Below the pieces are notes generated by a model. It was not told where the DNA came from. It worked only from the letters and a program-made list of their open reading frames with translations, and searched no databases. Positions 26,454 through 35,281 of a DNA stretch of 64,000 nt are shown in pieces. The stretch is from Butyrivibrio sp. AC2005. Lineage in GTDB: Bacteria > Bacillota > Clostridia > Lachnospirales > Lachnospiraceae. Every line of letters begins with the position of its first letter. Positions within the stretch are counted from its first letter, which is position 1. Made by a program: the position numbers and the translations under genes. The DNA lies in the NCBI RefSeq assembly GCF_000424145.1, contig NZ_KE384138.1, positions 134,319 through 198,318 of the forward strand. The letters are read 5' to 3'.

Positions 26454-26981
26454 TTAATTCTCTATCTTAATATGGCAGGCTGTCATAGCTGCAAGTGCTG
26501 TATTGTGGGCCTGGGGAGTAACTCCTGCGCAGCCACGTGCATCAACATGGATTTTCTTATTGGGTATCATAGCCTTTGTAAGAAGGACATTTGAAATAAC
26601 ACATATATCAGTACATACACCAACAAATTCAACCTCTTCAATTTCGTCAGCATTTTTCTTCATATATTCAGCAAGCTTTTCCGAACCAAAGGTCTCCTTA
26701 TCAATAATAAGTGAAGCATTCTCATCTGCATTCAGCTCATCGATAATATTCCAGCCTTCTGTCCCCTTGATGCAATGAGGTACAGGCAGGTTTTTGCCTT
26801 CCTCTGTCTGCATATAGTCATCACCATGGGTATCCCTCGTAAAGATGATGGTTTCACCGGCCTCTTTTGCCTTCTCAATCTTTTCCTTTACGTAAGGAAC
26901 GATTGCAATTCCTTCCTCATTTCTGAGGGCTCCTGTAATAAAATCGTTCTGCATGTCCACAACAACAAGTACTTTTTTCAT
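26454..26981 (-). CDS. pncA: nicotinamidase (isochorismatase-like hydrolase)
   Basis: 175 aa from the ATG at 26981 (AGGAGGATTTTTAGG upstream). Deamidates nicotinamide to nicotinate. Catalytic triad visible as D9 (VVVDMQNDF), K95 (IIDKETFG) and C127 (GVCTDICV). Second gene of the operon, 13 bases after nrtR, and supplies the substrate of pncB. Confidence 0.94.
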   Translation of the reverse strand: MKKVLVVVDMQNDFITGALRNEEGIAIVPYVKEKIEKAKEAGETIIFTRDTHGDDYMQTEEGKNLPVPHCIKGTEGWNIIDELNADENASLIIDKETFGSEKLAEYMKKNADEIEEVEFVGVCTDICVISNVLLTKAMIPNKKIHVDARGCAGVTPQAHNTALAAMTACHIKIEN

Positions 26982-26994
26982 CCTAAAAATCCTC

Positions 26995-27813
26995 CTAAGC
27001 TTTATATATATATTCTGTACTTCTGCGTCCACCTCTGAATCCGGAGGTCTTCTCTTTTCCGGTTTCAGTTACCTTATCGCTTATCATATCCCTGAAGCTC
27101 TTTTTATATAGTGGCTTTCCCAGAACCGCTTCATATACCTTCTGAAGTTCTGAGAGAGTAAAGGTCTTTTCCACCAGGCAAAATGCCTGATTATTATAAT
27201 AAATCTGCTCTCTTAATCTTTTCATAGCCTCTATCAGAATCTCTACATGATCAAAGGCCAGTTTTTCATCACTTACAAGTGTCGATGTATAATTTTCATA
27301 TTTTACAGGACCATTATTGAACACTTCCTTTTTCAGATCGTAAACAATCTGAACATCCTTCTCTTCACTCAAAAGTTCAATTGTATTATCCGTGAATCTC
27401 AAATCAAACCAGGCTGCATCCTCCGCATCATCAAGTCCTCTGACCTCCTGAAGCGCCGGAATAAGTGCCAGATACGCAATGCTCATCACCCATGTCCTGG
27501 GGTCACGTCCCGGCTTTGTAAATGTGTATATCTGGTCAAGATACAGTCCCTTTAATCCGGTTTCCTCCTCAAGTTCTCTGCTGGCTGCCTGATAAGCAGT
27601 TTCGTTCTCCTGTATAAATCCCCCGGGAAGTGCCCAGCATCCCAGAAACGGATGGTCTCCTCTTTTTATCAAAAGGAGCTTCAATGATGAGTAATCTTCA
27701 TTCATTCCAAGGATCAGTATATCTGCTGTAACCGAAGGTCTTTTATAATCCCCCGGATTATAACGTTCGAGAAACTCTTTTTCCGTCAGTCCGTCTTTGT
27801 TCTTCCTCTCCAT
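26995..27813 (-). CDS. nrtR: NrtR-type Nudix/winged-helix transcriptional repressor of NAD metabolism
   Basis: 272 aa from the ATG at 27813, chosen because AAGGGGG lies six bases upstream; longer frames lack spacing. N-terminal Nudix domain that binds ADP-ribose-like effectors (Nudix box region GGFIQENETAYQAASRELEEETGL, split here as GGFIQENETAY and SRELEEETGL). C-terminal winged helix (TFTLSELQKVYEAVLGKPL, KSFRDMI), ending in a basic tail. It heads the operon it presumably controls; two palindromes sit over its promoter and leader. Confidence 0.93.
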   Translation of the reverse strand: MERKNKDGLTEKEFLERYNPGDYKRPSVTADILILGMNEDYSSLKLLLIKRGDHPFLGCWALPGGFIQENETAYQAASRELEEETGLKGLYLDQIYTFTKPGRDPRTWVMSIAYLALIPALQEVRGLDDAEDAAWFDLRFTDNTIELLSEEKDVQIVYDLKKEVFNNGPVKYENYTSTLVSDEKLAFDHVEILIEAMKRLREQIYYNNQAFCLVEKTFTLSELQKVYEAVLGKPLYKKSFRDMISDKVTETGKEKTSGFRGGRRSTEYIYKA

Positions 27814-27835
27814 AGGCATCCCCCTTTGCGTCTCG

Positions 27836-27901
27836 TTAAGTATTGTCTGCATACTTAACTCATAAACTCATTATACTAAAAATAAGTATTGTGTCAATAC
27901 T
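27836..27901 (-). promoter_or_regulatory. promoter and palindromic operators of the NAD salvage operon
   Basis: On the minus strand TTGACA (27892-27897) and TATAAT (27870-27875) are separated by 16 bases. AGTATTGTGTCAATACT (27885-27901) is a perfect 7-3-7 palindrome covering the -35. A second palindrome, TTAAGTAT-N7-ATACTTAA (27836-27858), lies in the leader just upstream of nrtR. Both share the core AGTAT/ATACT and are good candidates for NrtR binding, giving autoregulation. Confidence 0.8.
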
Positions 27902-27915
27902 CAAAATTAAAAAGA

Positions 27916-27949
27916 GCAAAAAAATGACAGCCCACCGAAGTGGACTGCC
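27916..27949 (-). terminator. intrinsic terminator after psd
   Basis: On the minus strand GGCAGTCCAC and GTGGGCTGTC form a 10-bp stem closed by a TTCG tetraloop, followed by ATTTTTTTGC. It ends the murE-to-psd transcript. A further weak hairpin (AAGCTTCACA/TGTGAGCTT) lies near 28000-28025. Confidence 0.88.
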
Positions 27950-28051
27950 AAAAAAATGAAGAAAAAGTATGGATAAAAAGGGAAGTCCCAAAACTCATCA
28001 AGCTTCACACAAAAATGTGAGCTTGCTTTGTTCTTTAATGACATTGTAAAC

Positions 28052-28879
28052 TCAATTGTCCAACAAATGTCCAACACCGACGGCATCTCCCATCTTTACA
28101 GGGGTTTCTTTACCGTTTCGGGAATTGTCGAGGAGTTCCTTTGAAGGTTTCATTTTGCCCTTGGGGATGAGAACTATTATGGTAGAACCACCAAATTCAA
28201 AATGGCCCTTTTCTGCGCCCTTTATAACCTTGCCTGCGCCGGGCTTCTCGTTGACTATTCGTCCTACCAGCATGGCTCCGACTTCCATCTGGACACATCT
28301 GCCCAGCTTATCATTGTCGATCACAGAGTACTGCCTGCTGTTTTCAGTAAACACAGGTATTTCCTCAAGAGCTACAGGTCGCACAGTGTGGTAAAAGCCT
28401 CTTATGCTACGGTCAGGCATCTTAAAGCCATCGGTAAAATAAATATATCTGTGATAATGCTCTACGCACAGTCTGTAGACAAAGCAGTATCCGCCTTCAA
28501 AACTATCAGCAAGCTTTTTGTCACGTAAGAGCGTTCTTATGGAAAATCTGCTCTGCTTAACATTAAGAACTGTCCCGTTTGTAATCCTGCAAACCTTAAG
28601 ATAGCCATCGCAAGGCGCAATTACTGCGTTTTCGTCAGGACACAGAGTCCTTAGTCCGCTCTTTATTTTCCTGCAGAAAAAATCGTTGAAGGAATGAATA
28701 TCCTCAAGAACATAGTCCTCTTTCCTTATGCCGTTTTTTTGCACAAAGGGTTCTATAAAAAGCACAGAAGCCCGTGAATCCATTAGTCTTCCTGCCAGAT
28801 CTGACAGGGGCTTGATGGTCAAGGGCTTAAGTAAAATTCTTCCAATTTTTGTTTTATATAATAATTCAAGTGTAATCAT
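28052..28879 (-). CDS. psd: phosphatidylserine decarboxylase
   Basis: 275 aa. Makes phosphatidylethanolamine from phosphatidylserine. The pro-enzyme cleaves itself to create a pyruvoyl group; the cleavage motif reads GGST with Ser232 (FEFGGSTIIVLIPKG), a known variant of LGST. The catalytic His region VEHYHRYIYF is present. The gene overlaps the pssA stop by four bases (ATGA), so translation is coupled and PS and PE synthesis are matched. Confidence 0.95.
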   Translation of the reverse strand: MITLELLYKTKIGRILLKPLTIKPLSDLAGRLMDSRASVLFIEPFVQKNGIRKEDYVLEDIHSFNDFFCRKIKSGLRTLCPDENAVIAPCDGYLKVCRITNGTVLNVKQSRFSIRTLLRDKKLADSFEGGYCFVYRLCVEHYHRYIYFTDGFKMPDRSIRGFYHTVRPVALEEIPVFTENSRQYSVIDNDKLGRCVQMEVGAMLVGRIVNEKPGAGKVIKGAEKGHFEFGGSTIIVLIPKGKMKPSKELLDNSRNGKETPVKMGDAVGVGHLLDN

Positions 28880-29589
28880 AAATTCGTCACCAGGATGAAA
28901 ACAGTTGCACCAAACTCAAAGATACCTATAACAACTCCAACTAAAATCAGCTTTAATCCAGGCTTGGGAATCTTGAAATTACCTATGAAAAGAATTCCAA
29001 CAATCAAAAGCATCCAGAAATAAAAGAATGTAAGGTCCGCAATTGTAAAGTAATGAATGATAAGTGTAAGCGGAAATATAAGTGCTGAAGCTGTAACCGG
29101 AAGGCCTGTATAGTACTCTTTTCCAAGTGCCTTTTTCTGCTCTGCTCTCTCAGCTGCAGTAGCATTAAAATAAGCCAGTCTCACAAGTGCTGAAAGAATA
29201 TAGAATGCTGCGATAGACAAAAGGATAATGACCATCCATGTCTTAGCGGTATTCATGCTTCCTCTTATAACATCTCTGAAAGCACCGTTTATTCTAAGCT
29301 GTGCAATTCCGATTGAAGCAGGCAACACTCCGAAGCATATAAGATCAGACAGGGAATCAATCTGCATACCAAAGTTCTTCTCGAACTCTGTCCTGTTCTT
29401 TTTTGTCCTTGCAACTCTTCCGTCAAAGGCATCAAAGAGCCCTGATGCCATAAGGAAAACCGTACCACCGTAAGGATGTCCTATTCCCGTCATGGTGATA
29501 ATTATGCCAAGGGCACCTGATATTGTAGAAAGATAAGTGAGAATAATCGTATAATCATAAACACCTATCATCTTTCTCTCTTTTTCCAT
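28876..29589 (-). CDS. pssA: CDP-diacylglycerol-serine O-phosphatidyltransferase
   Basis: 237 aa from the ATG at 29589 (GGAGGATACTT upstream), overlapping the previous gene by 22 bases. Integral membrane CDP-alcohol phosphatidyltransferase with the metal/CDP motif D-x2-DG-x2-AR...G-x3-D-x3-D visible as LFDAFDGRVAR and GMQIDSLSD. About six to eight membrane segments. Makes phosphatidylserine, the substrate of the overlapping psd product. Confidence 0.94.
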   Translation of the reverse strand: MEKERKMIGVYDYTIILTYLSTISGALGIIITMTGIGHPYGGTVFLMASGLFDAFDGRVARTKKNRTEFEKNFGMQIDSLSDLICFGVLPASIGIAQLRINGAFRDVIRGSMNTAKTWMVIILLSIAAFYILSALVRLAYFNATAAERAEQKKALGKEYYTGLPVTASALIFPLTLIIHYFTIADLTFFYFWMLLIVGILFIGNFKIPKPGLKLILVGVVIGIFEFGATVFILVTNL

Positions 29590-30611
29590 AAGTATCCTCC
29601 AAGTGTTATCAGGCCGCTTATAGTCACACAAATGTAAAACGAAACAGCCCTGCTGACCATGTCGAGCAGCAATGCTGCTTCATGTGTCATGATATTGGAA
29701 AATCCATCTATCATCATATAATCCGCAATTCCCATGGCTCCGGGAATCGGAACAAAATTATAGCCAATAGTAATAAGGCATTGCTTTGAAAACAGCGTTA
29801 TTGAATCCCTACTGTTACCGCCAAGGCAAAGATGCATAAACATCGGTATCGCTATCTGAGAAGCTCTTTGAATAACATTCCATAAAAATGCCTTCAGTAA
29901 AATATCATTTCTACCGGCAAACATTTTGGCACAGTTTCCGTAGTCTTTATGCGCCTTTTCTATTTTTTCTAAAAGCTGCTCTCCCTCGAAATGTCTGCTC
30001 TTTTTCTGAAAAAAAAGAACAATACGCTTAATCAGATCAAACAGCTTATCACTATCCTTGAGCAGAGTAAAGAAAAACAGTATAAGTAAGATTAATACTA
30101 CAAATCCCACCATTATCAAAATTCTGGGCGCCTGCCCGAATTCCCTGAAGAAATCGGGATTAAGAATTATCGCAACTATTCCCAGAAATCCGATTGCTGC
30201 TGTATACATCATCAGATTCAAAATAAGTGTCGCAGATACAACTCCCGCGGGAATTCCATCCTCATACATAAAATATGCACTTGCCGGCTGTCCTCCTGTC
30301 GCAGAAGGTGTAATTGCCGAAAAATATACATCCGAAGTACTGTATAAAATACCTTCCCTAAGACTCCTTTTATAGTTTATACCCTTAAGTATCGAGCAAA
30401 TAGCCACCGCTTCAAAAACGACATACCCTGTAGCGCACAGAATTGAAATAGTAAGGTATAGCTTATTTCCTCCCGCTACCACTTCAAACAGCCTGGGTAG
30501 CGAAAGTGATCTGCTTTCCCTAAAAATAGCCAAAACAGTAAGTACCGCAAGAAGTATGGAAAACAGCATCCAAAATATTTTTTTAAAATTAGACCTTTCC
30601 TTTTTGGCCAT
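29568..30611 (-). CDS. UPF0104/LPG-synthase-TM (YbhN-like) membrane protein
   Basis: 347 aa, about eight membrane segments. Matches the flippase-like transmembrane domain of lysylphosphatidylglycerol synthetases but lacks the C-terminal aminoacyl transferase part. Motifs typical of the family: FSAITPSATGGQPASAYFMYEDGI and NFVPIPGAMGIADYMMIDGF. Position directly upstream of pssA-psd suggests a role in moving or sorting lipids made by that pathway, which is inference. AAGGAAGG lies 11 bases before the start. Confidence 0.85.
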   Translation of the reverse strand: MAKKERSNFKKIFWMLFSILLAVLTVLAIFRESRSLSLPRLFEVVAGGNKLYLTISILCATGYVVFEAVAICSILKGINYKRSLREGILYSTSDVYFSAITPSATGGQPASAYFMYEDGIPAGVVSATLILNLMMYTAAIGFLGIVAIILNPDFFREFGQAPRILIMVGFVVLILLILFFFTLLKDSDKLFDLIKRIVLFFQKKSRHFEGEQLLEKIEKAHKDYGNCAKMFAGRNDILLKAFLWNVIQRASQIAIPMFMHLCLGGNSRDSITLFSKQCLITIGYNFVPIPGAMGIADYMMIDGFSNIMTHEAALLLDMVSRAVSFYICVTISGLITLGGYLWKKRER

Positions 30612-30634
30612 CTGAAAAGTGCCTTCCTTGGTAA

Positions 30635-32392
30635 TTATTCTGCCGGTGCGGCTTCACCCTCACCACTTGCAGCCTCTCCTTCTGTATTAGCTGACGCTTC
30701 AGGCGTAGCCTGATTTTCTGTAGCCGGCTGAGCTTCAGTGGTAGTCTGACCTTCTGTAGCTGTCTGGCCTTCAGGTGCCGCCTGGCCTTCTGCAGGCGTC
30801 TGCTCTGTGGCAGGACTTGTTGCTTCCGAAGTTCCTTCTGCAGGAGCCTGCTCAGTGGTACTCTGTTCTGTAGTGTTCTGCTGCGCAGCTGCTTCCTCAC
30901 TCTCACCGGGAACTTTGCCATTGATGACGGGCTTTTTAACTATCTTCACTTCCCCGGTTGCAGGATCAACAACTTCCCGCTCCACAACAGGAACAGGTGA
31001 TGTAATTCCTCCGTAAACCAGAACTGCCTCACCCTTTTCAACTATCTCAAATATCTTCTCCGCTTTCTCTGTGGGAAGATTTATACATCCGTGTGAACCG
31101 TTTAAGATATAATCGTATCCGCCAAACTGTGATCTCCAGCTTGCATCGTGCATTCCAACATTGCCGTTAAAGGGCATCCAGTATTTAACAGGTGAGGAAT
31201 AGTTTTCTCCCACAAGAGTCGCATCTCTTTCCTTATAGGTGATGCCATAGGTTCCTCTTGGTGTTATTCTCTGCTTATTTACGCAGCCAGAAACAAAGTC
31301 AGATTCTTCAACAACCTGACCATCCTTATAAACCCACAGATGCTGAGCTGTGAGGTCTATCTCAACATAGGAATTGCCGTAATCCTGTTCACCGTAAGCT
31401 GCTGCTGTTCCGAAATATACAGGCGTACGGGTTCCCTTATCACCGTTTTTAATAGCAGCGATAAGTTCACTTGTTTCTGTGGTTCTGTCCATCCACCAGC
31501 CGTAATCGCCTCCCTCAACTGTTACCTGTTCTCCACTGTGAGAGATGATTGTTCTGGTTTTTCCGAAGGTGTCGTACTGCCTTGCAATACTGTTTACAAA
31601 TTCCTTTACCTTCGCTTCGTCAAGACTTACCTCTGTTCCGTTTATGTTGCACCACTCCTTGATTTTGGTGCCGTCTACAACAACTGTATCCGCGCCAAAC
31701 TCATAAGTGATGGAAGCCTTACAATAGGTGTTCAGGTTATTACATAAAGCCGTAAGCTCCGCATTATCCGAAAAAATCTGAGGTGCATTATAGCACTCAT
31801 CATCCAGTGTAACCCCAGGCTCAAGTACATCTATTGCGGAACATATCTTATCAATTACGATTTCCCTGATAGGTGACTGTCCGTAATTCTCGGGAATTAT
31901 ATAGAAGCCATCCTCACCGGATTCCTCCGAAACATACGCATCCGTAGGTTCTATGATATTTTCAGCAGCAAAAAACTGAAGTTCATCAATTTTTTTCTCT
32001 ACTGTTTCCTTTGAATAAACTACGATATTGTCTGTAGTAAGGTGGGTCTCATTAAAAAGATATGCCGGCCACAGGAGCGGATTCTGTTCCTTAAGTGCCC
32101 TGTCAAACTGCCCGTCCATACGCAGAGAAAGATTAATATCATCAGCGGAAATAACCTCTGTGATATCGCCTCTTCCCTGTATTGTAAGGGTATATTTTCT
32201 AAGTCCCGACGTCACCTCTGTTTCTATCTCTTTTGCCGTCATTTTATAAGCAGAAATATCATTTACATAGACATTAAATAAAAAATGGCTCATGAAATAA
32301 ACTGATATTCCCAAATAAACAAGCAATAATATAGAAAAAATAATTAAAATTACATAGCCTGCTATACTGCTTTTTGCTTTTTTTCTACTCAT
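30635..32392 (-). CDS. L,D-transpeptidase (YkuD) with low-complexity tail
   Basis: 585 aa. One N-terminal membrane anchor (YVILIIFSILLLVYLGISVYF), an extracellular region with a peptidoglycan-binding-4-like module (about 100-320), then the YkuD catalytic domain with C436 in GSHGCINLP and the conserved His in GNVGMHDASW. It cross-links peptidoglycan stems 3-3 or attaches proteins. The last 100 residues (from GESEEAAAQQ) are almost only A, P, T, E, Q, G and S, a wall-spanning or solubility tail. No strong ribosome site upstream of the ATG. Confidence 0.93.
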   Translation of the reverse strand: MSRKKAKSSIAGYVILIIFSILLLVYLGISVYFMSHFLFNVYVNDISAYKMTAKEIETEVTSGLRKYTLTIQGRGDITEVISADDINLSLRMDGQFDRALKEQNPLLWPAYLFNETHLTTDNIVVYSKETVEKKIDELQFFAAENIIEPTDAYVSEESGEDGFYIIPENYGQSPIREIVIDKICSAIDVLEPGVTLDDECYNAPQIFSDNAELTALCNNLNTYCKASITYEFGADTVVVDGTKIKEWCNINGTEVSLDEAKVKEFVNSIARQYDTFGKTRTIISHSGEQVTVEGGDYGWWMDRTTETSELIAAIKNGDKGTRTPVYFGTAAAYGEQDYGNSYVEIDLTAQHLWVYKDGQVVEESDFVSGCVNKQRITPRGTYGITYKERDATLVGENYSSPVKYWMPFNGNVGMHDASWRSQFGGYDYILNGSHGCINLPTEKAEKIFEIVEKGEAVLVYGGITSPVPVVEREVVDPATGEVKIVKKPVINGKVPGESEEAAAQQNTTEQSTTEQAPAEGTSEATSPATEQTPAEGQAAPEGQTATEGQTTTEAQPATENQATPEASANTEGEAASGEGEAAPAE

Positions 32393-32450
32393 ATTTTCAT
32401 AAAACGGTTAGTTCCGTACCCCTCAAGTAATCTTAATTCAAAGGTAGCTC

Positions 32451-32945
32451 TTATTCTTCTTCTGCCGGCTGCTGCAGATCCTCGTTATTGACGAGCTCAC
32501 CTTCAACCTTCTCAACGTACATGTGGCCGTCAAGATGATCGCATTCGTGGCAGATAGCCCTTGCAAGAAGCTCTGTTCCTTCAAGTTCAAAAGGCTTCAT
32601 GTCAATATCATAAGCCCTTACCTTTACGTAATTAGGTCTTGTAACGACTCCTGATTTTCCCGGGAGTGATAAGCATCCCTCATAGCCTGTCTGCTCACCG
32701 GATGTCTCCAGGATTACAGGATTGATAAGAAGATGAGGATCATCACATTCAGGTGAGCAATCGATAACAACGATTCTCTTTAAAACTCCAACCTGAGGAG
32801 CTGCAAGTCCAACGCCGTTTGCGTCGTACATTGTGTCAAACATATCATCAATCAGCTCGCGAATCCTGGGAGTTATTTCCTTAACCTCCTTGCACGGACG
32901 TGCGAGTACATCATCACCATATTCTCTGATTTCTCTAAGTGCCAT
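32451..32945 (-). CDS. def: peptide deformylase
   Basis: 164 aa. Removes the N-formyl group from nascent proteins. Three signatures are intact: GVGLAAPQVG, EGCLSLPG (metal-ligand Cys) and HECDHLDG (metal-ligand His and catalytic Glu). C-terminal tail acidic (LQQPAEEE). Lies after priA and before the transpeptidase gene; its usual partner fmt is 11 kb downstream on the same strand. Confidence 0.97.
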   Translation of the reverse strand: MALREIREYGDDVLARPCKEVKEITPRIRELIDDMFDTMYDANGVGLAAPQVGVLKRIVVIDCSPECDDPHLLINPVILETSGEQTGYEGCLSLPGKSGVVTRPNYVKVRAYDIDMKPFELEGTELLARAICHECDHLDGHMYVEKVEGELVNNEDLQQPAEEE

Positions 32946-33013
32946 ATCTTCTATGCCTTTCTAATATATACCTTTTAGTTTTACATCTCAGTATATCACA
33001 GTTGTAAAATACA

Positions 33014-35281
33014 TTACATAAAATTCATGGGATCAAAGTCAAACTGCACCTGAAGCTGCTTTGTTATGCCCTTTTTCTCCCATTCATCCAGTACCTGTTC
33101 AAGCATATCCTTTATATCTGTAAGCGCATCAAAATCTTCATTTTTCACATAAATAACCATGCGGTAAATATCATTTATCTTGCTTATCGCTGCCATCGCA
33201 GGACCAATGATTATTGTATTCTGAACGCGCATTCTGTCAATATATGCTCTGAGCATGTTGGCTTTTTCTTTTCCGAAATTCTCATCCTTTGCCCATATCT
33301 GGATAGCCAGCATATGAGCTGCGGGCGGATATCTCAGAAGACTCCTGTAGGAGATTTCCTCCTCATAGAAAGCCTTATAATCCTGAGCTGCAGCACTTAT
33401 AACTGCGTAATTGTCGGGTTGGTAGGTCTGAATTACTACATTTCCGGGATGAGTTCCTCGTCCTGCTCTTCCCGCTGCCTGTGTAAGTAACTGGAAGGTT
33501 CTCTCCCCTGCCCTGTAATCACCTGCATTAAGTGACATGTCCGCAGCCAGTATACCCACAAGAGTTACATTAGGAAAATCATGGCCTTTTACTATCATCT
33601 GAGTTCCCACAAGAACATCAGCCTCTTCAGATGCAAAAGCAGACAGGATTTTTTCATAACTCCCCTTGGTTCTTGTGGTATCAGCGTCCATTCTTAGTAC
33701 TCTTGCATTGGGAAAAAGCTTATTGACCTCTTTTTCTATCTGCTGAGTTCCTGCTCTGAAAGCAGACACATATTTGGATCCACACTCAGGACATGTTCTG
33801 GATACAGGCTGCGAATAACCACAGTAATGGCATACCAGCATTCCGCCCCTGTGCTCCGACATTGAAACATCACAATGAGGGCACTTAAACACATAACCAC
33901 AAGACCTGCAGGATACGAATCCCGCAAGTCCTCTCCTGTTTATGAAAAGCATTGTCTGATGCCCAGTATCCAATGCTTCCTGCATTTTTTCCTGAAGACT
34001 CCTGCTAAAAATAGAGCGGTTGCCGGATCTTAATTCTTCCCTTAAATCGGCAATTTCTACCTCCGGAAGTGCTCCTCCCGTAAGTCTCCTGTTTAGTTCA
34101 AACAGTTTATATTCACCCTTATTGGCTCTATAGTAAGCCTCCAGAGAAGGAGTCGCTGAGCCAAGAACTACGCTTGCGCCTCCCGGAACCAGCTTTGATA
34201 GTTCAATTGCAGTCTCTCTGGCGTGATACTTGGGCATTGTCTCACTCTTATACGAAGTCTCATGCTCCTCATCGATAATTATGAGTCCCACATTAGGAAA
34301 AGGTGTAAACAGCGCAGACCTTGGACCAATGATGATATCAATATCACCTTCCTTGGCGCGCTGTGCCTGATCGTATTTTTCTCCGGGAGAAAGTGTCGAA
34401 TTCATGACCGAAACTCTCTCTCCAAAATGGCGATAAAAGCGCATAAGTGTCTGATAGGTGAGCGCTATCTCGGGAATAAGCACAATAGCCTGTTTCCCCC
34501 TTGCTATAACAGCATCTATCATCTCTATGTAGACTTCGGTCTTTCCGCTTCCGGTAATTCCATGTATCAGGTAGGTTTTTCGTTTTCCCGCATCATAATC
34601 AGATATTACTTCATTAACAATACTCTGCTGTTCATCACTGAGAGTTATATCCTTTTTCCTGACATTTACTTCTCCGACAGGATTTCTGTAATATTCTTCA
34701 CTTTCTATTGTTATTACGTTTTTTTCAGAAAGAGCTCTGATGACAGCAGAAGTGACATTCAGTTTGCCTGTCACAAGCTCGTAAGGAATCCTCTCCGACG
34801 GATTTTCAAGTAAGGCTTCAAGAAGTCTTGCTCTTGCCACCTGATGCTTTTTAACACAGGTATCAAAAAGACTCCTTGCTTCCTCCTCTGACATCTGCAG
34901 ACTTATGTAGCGATGAACCAGCGCCTTGGATTTTTTTCTTACCGGAATTACGGTTCTTAAGGCATTTATCATTGTAGAGCCGTAGTTTTTATGCATCCAG
35001 GCCGCAAGCTGCACCATTATACCCTCTGCAGACATCTCGCCCTCAGTAATATCAAGTATTTCCTTGGTTTTCTCAGGGTCAAACTCAGGTTTATCAGTAA
35101 TTCCTATTACATAACCCAGCCTTTTGGTATTACCTCTTCCAAAGGGGATACTGACGCAGCTTCCGATACATATTTTATCCTTTAGTCTGTCAGGAATTAT
35201 GTATTGAAAAGGTCTGTCCACTTTCTCGTGGGAGATATCGATTATTATATTTGCAAAAGATAAGCTCCCTGTCTCCATCAA
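33014..35281 (-). CDS. priA: primosomal replication restart helicase PriA
   Basis: 755 aa. 3'-5' helicase that reloads the replisome at stalled forks. N-terminal DNA-binding domain (residues 1-105), Walker A GITGSGKTEVY, Walker B IIIDEEHE, and paired zinc-binding Cys clusters (CRSCGYVFKCPHC, CHYCGYSQ...CPECGSKY), then the helicase C domain GTQMIVKGHDFPNV and QAAGRAGRG. Overlaps the murE stop by four bases, so translation is coupled. Confidence 0.97.
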   Translation of the reverse strand: MMETGSLSFANIIIDISHEKVDRPFQYIIPDRLKDKICIGSCVSIPFGRGNTKRLGYVIGITDKPEFDPEKTKEILDITEGEMSAEGIMVQLAAWMHKNYGSTMINALRTVIPVRKKSKALVHRYISLQMSEEEARSLFDTCVKKHQVARARLLEALLENPSERIPYELVTGKLNVTSAVIRALSEKNVITIESEEYYRNPVGEVNVRKKDITLSDEQQSIVNEVISDYDAGKRKTYLIHGITGSGKTEVYIEMIDAVIARGKQAIVLIPEIALTYQTLMRFYRHFGERVSVMNSTLSPGEKYDQAQRAKEGDIDIIIGPRSALFTPFPNVGLIIIDEEHETSYKSETMPKYHARETAIELSKLVPGGASVVLGSATPSLEAYYRANKGEYKLFELNRRLTGGALPEVEIADLREELRSGNRSIFSRSLQEKMQEALDTGHQTMLFINRRGLAGFVSCRSCGYVFKCPHCDVSMSEHRGGMLVCHYCGYSQPVSRTCPECGSKYVSAFRAGTQQIEKEVNKLFPNARVLRMDADTTRTKGSYEKILSAFASEEADVLVGTQMIVKGHDFPNVTLVGILAADMSLNAGDYRAGERTFQLLTQAAGRAGRGTHPGNVVIQTYQPDNYAVISAAAQDYKAFYEEEISYRSLLRYPPAAHMLAIQIWAKDENFGKEKANMLRAYIDRMRVQNTIIIGPAMAAISKINDIYRMVIYVKNEDFDALTDIKDMLEQVLDEWEKKGITKQLQVQFDFDPMNFM

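Noticed and set aside
28052..28879. Psd judged defective because LGST reads GGST
   Set aside because: GGST is a known variant of the self-cleavage site; all other motifs are intact.
34223..34813. 196-codon plus-strand frame inside priA
   Set aside because: It is antisense to conserved helicase motifs, has no ribosome site and encodes an implausible Cys/Tyr-rich protein.
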